A stretch of 64,000 nucleotides of DNA from Streptomyces cylindrosporus (GCF_022698165.1 NZ_JALDAY010000002.1:868001-932000), one strand, 5' to 3'; counted from the first letter of the stretch, positions 18,335 to 26,864 are shown. Program-made: numbers and translations. The notes: a model not told the origin generated them from the letters alone.

Positions 18335-19807
18335 ATGAGCAAGACGGTTGCTTCAGCCGGCACCACCGCCGTGCGCCCGGGCACAGGGCTCGCGCGGCTG
18401 CTCCGGGAGAACCCCGCGCTGCGGATCGGCCAGGACGACTACAACATCAACGTGACCGCCAACTACGGCGAGCGGCTCACGCCCGCCGAGGTCGGTGACG
18501 CCCTGCGCGAGCACCCGGGAGCGGGCCGGCCCGCGCATCTCTACTTCCATGTGCCGCTGTGCGCGTACATCTGCCACTTCTGCAACTACGTCAAGCGCAA
18601 GGTGCCGGGCGGCGCGGAGGGCGAGCGCGCGCCGCGGGTGTGGACCGACCTGCTGCTCGACGAGTCGGGGCGCCGGCTCGCGCACGAGCCCTGGCTGGCC
18701 GAGGCTTCGATCGAGTCCGTCTATCTCGGCGGCGGAACCGCCTCGCTGCTCGGGAGCGAGCAACTGGCGCGTCTTGTACGGCATATGAGGGAGCGTTACG
18801 CGATTTCCGAGGACTGTGAGATCTCGCTCGAAGGCAATCCCGACAACTTCCTGCACGACGAGCTCGCCGAGGCCTGCGCGATCGGCTTCAACCGGTTCAG
18901 CGTCGGCGTGCAGTCCCTGCAGAGCGAGGTCAACGCGTTCGCGGGGCGCGGCCACGACGCGGCCATGTCGTTGCGGGCCATCGGGAAACTGCGGGCCACC
19001 GGCAAGCCGTTCAACGTCGACATGATGTTCGGCCTGCCCCATCAGACGCCCGCGAAGGTCGCCGACGACATCCGCTGCCTGATCGACCACGAGGTCCCCA
19101 CCATCACCATCTACCGGCTGCGCAACGCGGACCGCGCGAAGATGGGCATCGGCAACCGGGCCCTGTGGAACGTGGAGAGCGTCCGCGACCGGCTGCGCGA
19201 GGAGCACCGCTTCCCCGGCCTCGACGAGACCTACGCGATGCGCGAGGCCATCGTCGAGCTGCTGCTGGACGCCGGCTACCACCCGAGCCCCTGCGGCTGG
19301 TGGAACCGGCCCGGCGTCTACCCGGACGGCAACATCCCGCGCGTCTCCCGCAACAAGTGGCAGCGCCACGACTCGATGATCGCGTACGGTCCCGGGGCGT
19401 ACGGCTGGCTCACCCGCGACGACGACACGGTGGTCCAGACCCACAACATCGCCGACATCAGCGGCTACGCGCGCCGGCTCCAAGAGGGGCCCGGGCTGCC
19501 GCTGGCCTTCGGACGCCGGCTCGCGGGACTCGAGGCGATCGGCCTGGTGCTGGGCTTCAACTTCAAGGCCAACCAGCCCATCGACGCGGCACGGTTCCGC
19601 CACCGGTTCGGCGTCGAGCTGTTCCACGACGAGCCGTTCGCCTCGGTCTTCGCCGAACTCCTGGAGCGCGGACTGGTCGAGCCGGTGCCCGGCGAGCCGG
19701 AGAGCGTGATACCGACGCTGGACGGCGAGGCACTGCACGAGGAGATCATCAGCGTCTACTTCCACCAGCGCGTCGGCAGCTTCGCCGACGCCGTCTGCCG
19801 GAGGTGA
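18335..19807 (+). CDS. HemN-like (class C type) radical SAM protein
   Basis: The 490-residue protein has the HemN/HemW-family radical SAM motif CAYICHFC (Cys76, 80, 83) preceded by LYFHVPL. It also has the family signatures SVYLGGGTASLL, ISLEGNPDN and FNRFSVGVQSLQSEVN, and a HemN C-terminal-like domain (about 330-480). Such proteins include heme-biosynthesis enzymes and class C radical SAM methyltransferases or cyclopropanases. Because it sits in a peptide/secondary-metabolite operon without heme genes, methyl transfer or C-C bond chemistry on the peptide is more likely. An ATG with a strong GAGGAG site begins it. It is 4 bp from the following hydrolase gene. Confidence 0.8.
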   Translation: MSKTVASAGTTAVRPGTGLARLLRENPALRIGQDDYNINVTANYGERLTPAEVGDALREHPGAGRPAHLYFHVPLCAYICHFCNYVKRKVPGGAEGERAPRVWTDLLLDESGRRLAHEPWLAEASIESVYLGGGTASLLGSEQLARLVRHMRERYAISEDCEISLEGNPDNFLHDELAEACAIGFNRFSVGVQSLQSEVNAFAGRGHDAAMSLRAIGKLRATGKPFNVDMMFGLPHQTPAKVADDIRCLIDHEVPTITIYRLRNADRAKMGIGNRALWNVESVRDRLREEHRFPGLDETYAMREAIVELLLDAGYHPSPCGWWNRPGVYPDGNIPRVSRNKWQRHDSMIAYGPGAYGWLTRDDDTVVQTHNIADISGYARRLQEGPGLPLAFGRRLAGLEAIGLVLGFNFKANQPIDAARFRHRFGVELFHDEPFASVFAELLERGLVEPVPGEPESVIPTLDGEALHEEIISVYFHQRVGSFADAVCRR

Positions 19808-19811
19808 GCCG

Positions 19812-20534
19812 GTGACCAGCACCGTCCACCGTCACCTCCGGTGGCACAAGGACCGGGGCGGGACCGCCTACCGCACGAGGCGGTCCTTCCCCGCGGCGCC
19901 CGCGAACGCCACCGTGCTGCTCGCGGGCCCCGGAAGCGTCTCGGCCCTCGACGGCGGGGGCCGGGACGACCGGCTTCTGGGAGAGCTGACGGAGCGTCTG
20001 GTCGCGGACGGCGCACAGGTCCTGGACTGCGACATGCCCGCCCGCGACCCCAAGTCACCGGCCACCGAGGAGGACCGGCGGCTGCGCTCCGAGCGGCTCG
20101 GTCAACTCCTCGACTCCAGCCGCCACTTGGTGACCGGGCCGCTCTCCCTGATCGGATTCTCGCTCGGCGGCCAGGCCCTGCTGCGGCTCCTGGAGTCCGG
20201 CGCACCGCCGCGCGCCGACCGGGTGGTCCTGGTGGGCACGGTGGTCGAGGAGGACGTCTTCATGACCTCCCGGATCCCGGCCGTCGAGCTCGTGTACGGC
20301 GGCCACGACCTGGTCGGCTACCTCGCCGACGCCTCCGACGACAAGCTGCCGCCCGCCGTCTTCGACCCGGGCATGTACGCCGACTGGTCCGCCCGCCATG
20401 TCATCGGCACCCACACCCCCGCCGTCCGGGTCCATGTGCTCGAAGGGCTCGGCCACACCCTCCACCCCTGCGGCAGAGGCCCGGCCCGGGACCCGCTCGC
20501 GGCGCTCACCTCACTGGTGGGCGCCGAATGGTGA
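19812..20534 (+). CDS. alpha/beta-hydrolase of the peptide operon
   Basis: The 240-residue protein starts with GTG 19812 after GGAGG, 4 bp after the HemN-like stop. Its catalytic triad is visible: Ser117 in GFSLGGQ, Asp166 in YGGHDLVGY and His215 in EGLGHTLHP. No signal peptide is present, so it acts in the cytosol. Possible roles are peptide or ester hydrolysis, leader removal, or lactone/ester formation on the modified peptide; context alone suggests these. No closer family was recognised. Confidence 0.75.
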   Translation: MTSTVHRHLRWHKDRGGTAYRTRRSFPAAPANATVLLAGPGSVSALDGGGRDDRLLGELTERLVADGAQVLDCDMPARDPKSPATEEDRRLRSERLGQLLDSSRHLVTGPLSLIGFSLGGQALLRLLESGAPPRADRVVLVGTVVEEDVFMTSRIPAVELVYGGHDLVGYLADASDDKLPPAVFDPGMYADWSARHVIGTHTPAVRVHVLEGLGHTLHPCGRGPARDPLAALTSLVGAEW

Positions 20535-20629
20535 CGAACCGTCAGCAATAGCAGACCTGCCGACCGCCCACACCGGTAAGCCTCCGCAAGTTTCCGCCCG
20601 ACCCCGTCGCCCGAAGGAAAGAGGACCAC

Positions 20630-21427
20630 ATGCCCGCCAGCGAGACGCTCTCCAGCCGGCGTTTCGACAAGATCGCCGACAACTTCGCGACCAGCGAGGT
20701 GCACCGGTCGAGCCCGACGATGGAGGCCCTGCACGAGACGCTGGGCCCCCAGACGGGCGCCGCGATCTGCGACGTCGCCTGCGGCGCGGGCCATCTCGCG
20801 CTGTCCTTCGCCGACGAGCAGCCGTCCCGGCTCGTCGGCGTGGACCCAGCGCCGTCCATGCTGGAGTCCTTCCGCCGGCTCGCGGCCGAGCGGTCCGTGA
20901 CCGTGGAGACCGCGCAGGCCGCCGCCGAGGAACTCCCCTTCCCGGACGGCTCGTTCGACCTGGTCGTCTCCCGGCTCGCACCCCACCACTTCCAGGACAT
21001 GCCCAAGGCGGTCGGCGAGATGGCCCGGCTGCTGCGCCCCGGCGGCCGGCTCGCCGTCATCGACCTGGAGGGGAACGAGGACCCGGAGACCGACGCGCTC
21101 AACCACGAGCTGGAGGTCCTGCACGACCCGACACACGTGCGCAGCTACACGCTCACGGAGTGGATCGCCTTCCTGCAGGGCGCCGGGCTGAACGTGCCGG
21201 TGGCGCGCGGCGCGCAGGCCGAGAGCCGTACCGGGGTGCCGGTGAAGCGCTGGTGCGAGATCGCCTCCTCCGGCGCCGAGGCCGAGCGGGCGATCCGCCG
21301 CCGACTGGCCGAGGCGCCCGAGGCACAGCGCGCGGCACTCGGCATCCGGCAGGACGGCGAGGAGTTCCTCATCCCCGTGCGCACCTGCATGCTGATCGGC
21401 GTCAAGCCGCTGGGCGGGGTGCGCTGA
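20630..21427 (+). CDS. class I SAM-dependent methyltransferase
   Basis: The 265-residue UbiE/Coq5-like methyltransferase contains motif I DVACGAGHLAL (about residues 47-57), the acidic motif II segment GVDPAPSMLE, and a post-motif LLRPGGRLAVIDLEG. It follows the hydrolase by 95 bp with an AAGGAAAGAGG ribosome site. A single G separates its TGA from the next ATG, so the downstream fusion protein is translationally coupled and may form a functional pair with it. The substrate is unknown; N-, O- or C-methylation of the peptide or a small molecule is possible. Confidence 0.85.
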   Translation: MPASETLSSRRFDKIADNFATSEVHRSSPTMEALHETLGPQTGAAICDVACGAGHLALSFADEQPSRLVGVDPAPSMLESFRRLAAERSVTVETAQAAAEELPFPDGSFDLVVSRLAPHHFQDMPKAVGEMARLLRPGGRLAVIDLEGNEDPETDALNHELEVLHDPTHVRSYTLTEWIAFLQGAGLNVPVARGAQAESRTGVPVKRWCEIASSGAEAERAIRRRLAEAPEAQRAALGIRQDGEEFLIPVRTCMLIGVKPLGGVR

Positions 21428-21428
21428 G

Positions 21429-22313
21429 ATGCCGGTGATCAGGCTCTACTCCCCCGCCGAGAGCCCCGGCGTCACCGCCCTGGCCCAACTGGCGGACGCC
21501 GTGACGGAGTTGCTCGGCCTGCCCGCCGGGCAGTGCTGGGTGTGGTGGCAGCAGCTCAGGCCCGGCACCTACCACCGCCCCGAGTGGCGCGGCGACCCCG
21601 AGAACCCGGCGCCGGTCGGACTCGTCATCTGCAAGGAGAGCTACGGCAACGGTCAAGTCGGGGCGCTGCTGCGGGTGTTGCAGGAGCGGCTCGCCGAACT
21701 CCTCGGCGTACGGCGGGAGGAGATCTATCTGACGGTGCAGCGCGCCACCGCCGGCGAACTCCTCGTACGCGACGAGGTGTGGTCGCCCGAGGCGGCGCAG
21801 CCCGCGCCGGAGCCGATCGCGGACCTCGTGCCGGTGGCGTACGTGCACAACGAGCGGCGTGAACTCACCGACGACCACTGGGGAGACGTGCCGTCGGTGA
21901 TCCGCCTCGACGGCGGCCGGTTCACCCCCGAGGCGCTGCTCTCGCTCGACTCCTTCTCGCACCTGGAGGTCGTCTTCCACTTCCACCGGGTGGAGCCCGG
22001 GAAGATCCAGACCGCCGCCCGGCATCCCCGCAACAACCCCGAGTGGCCGCTGGCCGGGATCTTCGCCCAGCGCGGCAAGAACCGGCCCAACCGCATCGGC
22101 GTCTCGCGCTGCCGGCTGCTCAAGGTGGACGGGCTCGACGTGCACGTCCTGGGCCTCGACGCGGTGGACGGCACGCCCGTGCTCGACATCAAGCCGTACC
22201 TGAGGCAGTTCGGGCCGCGCGAGGAGGTCGTACAGCCGGAGTGGGTGGACGACCTGATGCGGGACTACTACTCCGGATCGCCGGAGCCCGAGTCCCCTGA
22301 AGCCACCCCCTGA
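21429..22313 (+). CDS. tautomerase-like domain fused to TrmO/TsaA-type methyltransferase domain
   Basis: This 294-residue two-domain protein begins with residues 1-118 that resemble the tautomerase/CHMI fold. Pro follows the initiator Met (MPVIRLYSPAESPGVTAL), which would give the catalytic N-terminal proline after Met removal. About residues 130-280 match the TrmO (TsaA/YaeB) beta-barrel methyltransferase family: FSHLEVVFHFHRV, GIFAQRGKNRPNRIGVSRCR, then LDAVDGTPVLDIKPYL. TrmO normally makes N6-methyl-t6A in tRNA. Here the fusion and the operon position, coupled to a methyltransferase, suggest a diverted metabolic role. I am not aware of this fusion being described. Confidence 0.75.
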   Translation: MPVIRLYSPAESPGVTALAQLADAVTELLGLPAGQCWVWWQQLRPGTYHRPEWRGDPENPAPVGLVICKESYGNGQVGALLRVLQERLAELLGVRREEIYLTVQRATAGELLVRDEVWSPEAAQPAPEPIADLVPVAYVHNERRELTDDHWGDVPSVIRLDGGRFTPEALLSLDSFSHLEVVFHFHRVEPGKIQTAARHPRNNPEWPLAGIFAQRGKNRPNRIGVSRCRLLKVDGLDVHVLGLDAVDGTPVLDIKPYLRQFGPREEVVQPEWVDDLMRDYYSGSPEPESPEATP

Positions 22314-22366
22314 AGGCCCTGCAAGCCCGCTGAAGCTCCCCTGAACTCCCTTGGACGGAGGCCGAC

Positions 22367-23662
22367 ATGAAGAGTCACGCCGAGCGGGGGCGGCTGCCGG
22401 GAGCGGCGCTCGCCCTGCTCGCCGCCGTGTTCGTCGACGCGCTCGGCAGCGGGCTCTACATGTCGGTCTCCGTCGTCTTCCTGACCCGGTATCTGGGCCT
22501 GGGCGACGGGCAGGTGGGCGTCGGGCTGTCCGTCGCGGGCGCGCTGTCGTTCGCGCTGCTGGTGCCGACCGGGATCCTCGCGGACCGGGCGGGCGCCCGC
22601 CGCACGCTCATGGCCGCGCATCTCGTACGGGCCGCGCTGCTGACCGTGTATCCGCTCGCGTCGGGGTTCGTGCCGTTCCTGTGCGTGGTGTCCCTGCTCG
22701 CGGTGGCCGACCGCGCGGCCTCGCCGCTGCTTCAGGGCCTGTTCGGCACGGCGGTCGAGGGGCCGCAGCGGGTGCGGGCGATGGGGCGGGCCCGGTCGCT
22801 GCAGAACCTGGGGCTGGCGCTGGGCGGTCTGGTGGCCGGGGCGGTGCTGGTGGCGGACAGCGACGCGGTGTACCTGGGCGTCGTGTACGCGAACGCGGTG
22901 TCGTTCGTGGTGGCCGCCGTCCTGGTCGCGCGGCTGCGGACCGGGGCGGACGGCGAGCGGTCCGGTGTACGGCCGCTGCCGTGGCGGGAGCGGCTCGGGG
23001 TCTTCCGGGACCGTCGTTTCGCCGCGCTCACCGCGCTCAACTCCCTGGTCAGCCTGCATGTGACGGTCCTGACGGCGGGCGTGCCGCTGTGGGTGCTGGC
23101 GCATCCGTCGGCCCTCCCACGCGCCGTCATCGCCTGGGCGGTGGTGCTCAACACCGTCGTCGTGGTGCTGTTCCAGGTGCGGGCGACCCGCGCCACCGAG
23201 ACCGCCGCGGACGGCGGCCGGGCGCTCGGGCTGAGCGGGATGCTGCTGGCGGTGGGCTGCGGCGCACTGGCCACCACCGGGGCGCTGCCCATGCCGTACG
23301 CCGTCGCGGTGCTCCTCGTCGCGGTGGCCTTCCAGGCGTTCGCCGAGATGCACCAGCAGGCGGGGGCCTGGGCGATCTCGTACGAACTCGCCCCCGAGGA
23401 CCGCCGACAGGTCTACCTCGCCTTCTTCAGCCTGGGCAACGCCGCCCGCAACACCTACGGGCCGCTGGTCGTCACCTTCCTGGTGGTACGGCAGGGGGCC
23501 CTGGGCTGGCTGCTGCTCGGGGCCCTCGTACTCGGTGCGGGGGCGTGGGCGGCGCGGGTCGGCCGCCCGACCGCCGCGACCGGCATCACGACCGGCACCA
23601 CGCCCGCACCGGCCGCACCGCTGACCGACGTCCAAGGAGAAACCCATGGCCAACGCGCCTGA
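22367..23662 (+). CDS. MFS transporter
   Basis: The 431-residue integral membrane protein has about 12 predicted helices. The MFS motif A region between TM2 and TM3 is VPTGILADRAGARRTLMAAH, and a charged central loop lies around residues 185-215. It probably exports the operon's product. The gene overlaps the following FAD monooxygenase by 17 bp, and that gene's AAGGAG site lies inside the end of this one. The C-terminal ~35 residues are Thr/Pro/Ala-rich and cytosolic. Confidence 0.85.
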   Translation: MKSHAERGRLPGAALALLAAVFVDALGSGLYMSVSVVFLTRYLGLGDGQVGVGLSVAGALSFALLVPTGILADRAGARRTLMAAHLVRAALLTVYPLASGFVPFLCVVSLLAVADRAASPLLQGLFGTAVEGPQRVRAMGRARSLQNLGLALGGLVAGAVLVADSDAVYLGVVYANAVSFVVAAVLVARLRTGADGERSGVRPLPWRERLGVFRDRRFAALTALNSLVSLHVTVLTAGVPLWVLAHPSALPRAVIAWAVVLNTVVVVLFQVRATRATETAADGGRALGLSGMLLAVGCGALATTGALPMPYAVAVLLVAVAFQAFAEMHQQAGAWAISYELAPEDRRQVYLAFFSLGNAARNTYGPLVVTFLVVRQGALGWLLLGALVLGAGAWAARVGRPTAATGITTGTTPAPAAPLTDVQGETHGQRA

Positions 23663-25466
23663 GCAGTCCGTCATCGTCGTCGGGGCCGGACCCACCGGAC
23701 TCGCGCTGGCCTGTGAACTGGCCGCCGCCGGAGTGTCCTGCACCGTCCTGGAACGCCGTACCACCGCGTCCGCGCAGTCCCGGGCCATGGGCCTGTACAG
23801 CAGGACGATGGAGGTGCTCGACCTGCGCGGCCACGCCGACGCACTGACCGCGGTGGGCCGGCCGGTGGGCCGCATGGTGCCCGCCCGGGGCGCGGTGCTC
23901 GACTTCACCGAGCTCGACACGCGCTTCCCGGCGCTGCACGTGATCCCGCAGAGCCGCACCGAGGAGGTGCTCCAGCGGCACGCCCTCGATCTCGGGGTCA
24001 CCGTGCAGCGCGGGGCCGAGGTGTTCGGCCTGGAGCAGGACGGCTCCGGGGTGGTGCTCCAGGTGCGCACCGAGTCCGGGGAGTGGGAGGAGAGCGCCGA
24101 CTACGTCGTCGGCTGCGACGGCGCGCACAGCGCGGTGCGCGAGCTCGCGGGCATCGCCTTTCGCGGTCGTACGTACGACATCGCGCCGGTCCTCGCGGAC
24201 GTACGGCTGCGCAAGCCGCCGCCGGACGACGTGCTGGTGCTGTCCGGGGGCGGCGGGGTGATGGTGTCGGTGCCGTACGGCGACGGGCTGTACCGGATCG
24301 CGGTGGCGCGGCGGGACCGGCCGTGGACGCGGGAGGCGGTGACGTTGGAAGAGCTGTCCGAGCTGCTGACGTTGTCGCTGGGGTTCGATCCGGAGCCGTA
24401 CGACGCGGAGTGGCTGGCCCGTTTCAAGATCCATCAGCGGATCGCGGACAGTTATCGGACCGGGCGGGTGCTGCTGGCCGGGGATGCGGCGCACTTGCAC
24501 TCCCCGTTGGGCGGGCAGGGGCTCAACCTGGGCATTCAGGACGCCGTGAACCTGGGGTGGAAGCTGGCGGCGGCGGTGCAGGGGTGGGCGCCGGCGGGGC
24601 TGCTCGACTCGTACGAGAAGGAACGGCGACCGCAGGCTCAGCGCATCCTGCGCGCGACGGACCGGGCGACTTCACTGGCGACGAGTCCGTCGGAGGTGGT
24701 GACTGCGGCACGGCGGGTGGTGCTGGCGGGGCTGCTGGGGCGGCGGGCTGTGCGGCGGGTTGCCGGGGAGGCGATCTCCGGGTTGCGGGCGGGGTATGAG
24801 GGGCGGGGTGGTTCGGGACGGGCCGGCTTGGGGAGTGGTCCGGGTGCTTCGGGACTGAGGGGTGCACTGCTGGGGGGTGCACGGCCGAAGGGTTCGCTGC
24901 TGGGGGGTTCGCTGCTGAGGGCAGGGCTGGGGGGTCTTGGTGTGGGGAGCGGGGAGCGTGGGTCGGGCTTGCGGGCCGGGCTGGGTGGACTGGGGTCGCT
25001 GCGGGCTGCGGTAGGAGGCTCAGGTGTGCGGGTCGGGCGGCGGGTGGCGGATCTGACGGTGCCGCGGCCGGGGGGTGCGCCGGTTCGGTTGTACGAGTTG
25101 ATGCGGGACGGGCGGTTCGTGTTGCTCGATCTGACCGTGGACGGGCGTGGGGCCGGGGTGGCCGAGGCCTGGGGGTCGCGGGTGTGTCCTGTGGTCGTCG
25201 CCGGGCCGGTGCGTGAACTCGCCGGTGTGGCCGGGTTGTTGGTGCGGCCGGATGGTTATGCGGCCTGGGTGGACGGGGAGGGGGATCCGGCGGGGTTCGA
25301 AGGGCGGGTGCGGGAGGCGTTGCTTCGGTGGTGCGGGGCGGAGGGGCCGGTGGCTCGGCGGGGGGTTGAGGCGGTGCCGGGTGGTGAGGGTGCCTCGGCT
25401 GGGCAGGAGCGTGAGCCGGAGTCGGAATCGGCGGCGGTCGAGTCGGCGGAGATCGAACAGGCGTGA
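23646..25466 (+). CDS. FAD-dependent aromatic-type monooxygenase with a Gly-rich insert
   Basis: The 606-residue PheA/TfdB-class flavoprotein hydroxylase has a dinucleotide fold VVGAGPTGLALACELA (about residues 10-25). The DG motif (GCDGAHSAVRELAG) and the GD motif (LLAGDAAHLHSPLGGQGLNL) are both present. A C-terminal thioredoxin-like region lies around 465-560. Between about residues 375 and 460 there is an unusual insert of GLRAGLGGLG-like Gly/Leu/Arg/Ser repeats. The last 40 residues are Glu/Ser-rich. Such enzymes hydroxylate electron-rich rings, yet the candidate peptide contains none except His, so the true substrate is uncertain; epoxidation or Baeyer-Villiger activity is also known for relatives. 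Confidence 0.85.
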   Translation: MANAPEQSVIVVGAGPTGLALACELAAAGVSCTVLERRTTASAQSRAMGLYSRTMEVLDLRGHADALTAVGRPVGRMVPARGAVLDFTELDTRFPALHVIPQSRTEEVLQRHALDLGVTVQRGAEVFGLEQDGSGVVLQVRTESGEWEESADYVVGCDGAHSAVRELAGIAFRGRTYDIAPVLADVRLRKPPPDDVLVLSGGGGVMVSVPYGDGLYRIAVARRDRPWTREAVTLEELSELLTLSLGFDPEPYDAEWLARFKIHQRIADSYRTGRVLLAGDAAHLHSPLGGQGLNLGIQDAVNLGWKLAAAVQGWAPAGLLDSYEKERRPQAQRILRATDRATSLATSPSEVVTAARRVVLAGLLGRRAVRRVAGEAISGLRAGYEGRGGSGRAGLGSGPGASGLRGALLGGARPKGSLLGGSLLRAGLGGLGVGSGERGSGLRAGLGGLGSLRAAVGGSGVRVGRRVADLTVPRPGGAPVRLYELMRDGRFVLLDLTVDGRGAGVAEAWGSRVCPVVVAGPVRELAGVAGLLVRPDGYAAWVDGEGDPAGFEGRVREALLRWCGAEGPVARRGVEAVPGGEGASAGQEREPESESAAVESAEIEQA

Positions 25467-25899
25467 CGCGGGGGGAGGTGGTTGCGGTGTCCGGATATCG
25501 CCCCCGCCGCCCCTACCCGTCCCATCCCCAGGGGCTCCGCCCCTTCAACCCCGGCGGGGACCACGTCCCCTGCACCCCTCGGGGCTCCGCCCCGGACCCC
25601 GTTCGGCCCTGAAGGGGCCTCGTCCTCAAACGCCGGACGGGCTGGGGGGCGGGTCGGCGCCGAAGCCGAAGGCAAATTCAAGGCCGAGGCCGAAGCCGAA
25701 GTCAAAGCCGAGGTCGGAGTCAAAGCCAAGGTCAAGGTCAAGGTCAGAGCCGAGGTCAAAGTCGAAGTCGAAGCCAAGGTCAAGGTCGAAGTCAGAGCCG
25801 AGGTCGAAGTCGAGGTCAAAGTCGAAGTCGAAGTCGAAGAGGCAGCGTGCCCCAGCCCCCCCGGGTCTGAACCGTGCCTCACACGAAAGGTCCTCCGTC
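25467..25899. other. 433-bp gene-free spacer with repeats
   Basis: No credible gene was found. The first half (25500-25640) holds the GGGGCTCCGCCCC / CGTCCTCAAACGCCGGACGG elements common in Streptomyces intergenic DNA, which form hairpins and probably terminate the operon. The second half is the hexanucleotide-type array described separately. Reading frames crossing it encode only KVEVKVE-, SKPRSR- or DFDLDFD-like low complexity. Confidence 0.6.
25664..25850. repeat. hexanucleotide minisatellite
   Basis: About 190 bp consist of GCC/GTC-led six-base steps (GCCGAA, GTCAAA, GCCGAG, GTCGAA, GTCAAG) repeated about 30 times with drift. The sequence is purine-rich on one strand. It is non-coding by position, between the FAD monooxygenase stop and the TetR start, and is a likely slippage hotspot. 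A related short hexamer run (CTCCGT, four copies) lies at about 27116-27139. Confidence 0.75.
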
Positions 25900-26481
25900 A
25901 TGGCGTACCCCGCATCTCCGCGCTCCCTCCGTACCCGCGAGGCGATCCTGCGGGCCGCTCGGGTGCGGTTTGCCGCTGATGGGTATCAGCGGGCGACCAT
26001 ACGGGCCATTGCGGCCGGCGCCTCGATAGATCCGTCCATGGTGATGCGGTACTTCGGGAGCAAGGAACAGCTCTTCGACGCCGCCCTCGACGTCGACCTG
26101 GGGCTGCCCGATCTCACCGGCACCGATCCGGAACGGCTCCCCCAGACACTCGTCGCCCACTTCCTCGCCCCCTGGGAGGACGACTCCGACGAGGGCTCCC
26201 TGCGGCTGCTCCTGCGCTGCGCCGCGACCAACGAACGCGCCGCCGAGCACCTGCGCCACATGCTCCACGAGCAGTTCACCAGCAGCCTCACCGGCGTGCT
26301 GGGTCACGAGCGGGCCGCCGCCGGCAGCGGGCTGCTCGCCGCGCAGTTGCTGGGAGTCGCCTTCACCCGGTACGTACTGCGGCTGCGCCCCATCGCCGAC
26401 CTCTCCGTGCCGGCCCTCGCCGAACTCGTCGCTCCCTCGATGCGGACAGCCCTCGCACTGCACGTACCCTCGCCCCTGTGA
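25900..26481 (+). CDS. TetR-family regulator
   Basis: The 193-residue protein starts at ATG 25900 with AAAGG upstream; the longer frame to the left is low-complexity repeat DNA. The N-terminal HTH reads TREAILRAARVRFAADGYQR followed by TIRAIAAGASIDPSMVMRYF. The C-terminal ligand domain (about 75-190) resembles TetR C-terminal family 17-like proteins (VAFTRYVLRLRPIADL). It probably controls the preceding operon, but the 433-bp gap makes this uncertain. Its TGA overlaps the GTG of the barstar-like gene. Confidence 0.85.
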   Translation: MAYPASPRSLRTREAILRAARVRFAADGYQRATIRAIAAGASIDPSMVMRYFGSKEQLFDAALDVDLGLPDLTGTDPERLPQTLVAHFLAPWEDDSDEGSLRLLLRCAATNERAAEHLRHMLHEQFTSSLTGVLGHERAAAGSGLLAAQLLGVAFTRYVLRLRPIADLSVPALAELVAPSMRTALALHVPSPL

Positions 26482-26864
26482 CAGACGTATTCGTCCTGGA
26501 CGGGACACGCATCAGCACCCTCGAGGACTTCTGGCGGGAGATCGGCGAGGCCGTCAACGGCCCCGGCGGCTACTACGGCAGGAACCTCGACGCCCTCGTC
26601 GACTGCCTGCGCGGCGGGTACGGGACCCCCGAGGACGACGACTACGTCATGGAGTGGCGCGATCACGCCGTCTCCCGCGAACGTCTCGGGTATCCGGAGA
26701 CCGTCCGGCAGCTGGAGATCCGGCTCTCCCGGTGTCATCCCACCAACCGGCCCGCGGTCGCCGCCGAGTTGGCCGCCGCCCGTGCCGGGCAGGGCGACAC
26801 CGTCTTCGACTGGCTCGTCCGGATCTTCGAGGACCAGAGTCCTGGTGTGCTTCGGTTGAGTTGA
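26478..26864 (+). CDS. barstar-family protein
   Basis: The 128-residue acidic protein fits the barstar (barnase inhibitor) family: VFVLDGTRISTLEDFWREIG, GYYGRNLDALVDCLRGGYG. Asp/Glu residues typical of the RNase-binding face are present. The GTG start overlaps the TetR stop (GTGA). No barnase-type RNase is adjacent, so it may protect against an RNase encoded elsewhere or be repurposed. Barstar-like genes are common singletons in Streptomyces. Confidence 0.8.
   Translation: MTDVFVLDGTRISTLEDFWREIGEAVNGPGGYYGRNLDALVDCLRGGYGTPEDDDYVMEWRDHAVSRERLGYPETVRQLEIRLSRCHPTNRPAVAAELAAARAGQGDTVFDWLVRIFEDQSPGVLRLS

Noticed and set aside
25147..25899. N-terminal extension of the TetR gene through the minisatellite
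   Set aside because: The frame overlaps the FAD monooxygenase and consists of SKPRSR repeats; a proper ribosome site and ATG lie at 25900.
25482..25979. Possible repetitive KVEVKVE protein
   Set aside because: It reads only the hexamer array plus common intergenic repeats, and ends inside the TetR gene in another frame.
26478..26864. Toxin-antitoxin pair with the barstar-like gene
   Set aside because: No barnase-like or other toxin gene is adjacent on either side.
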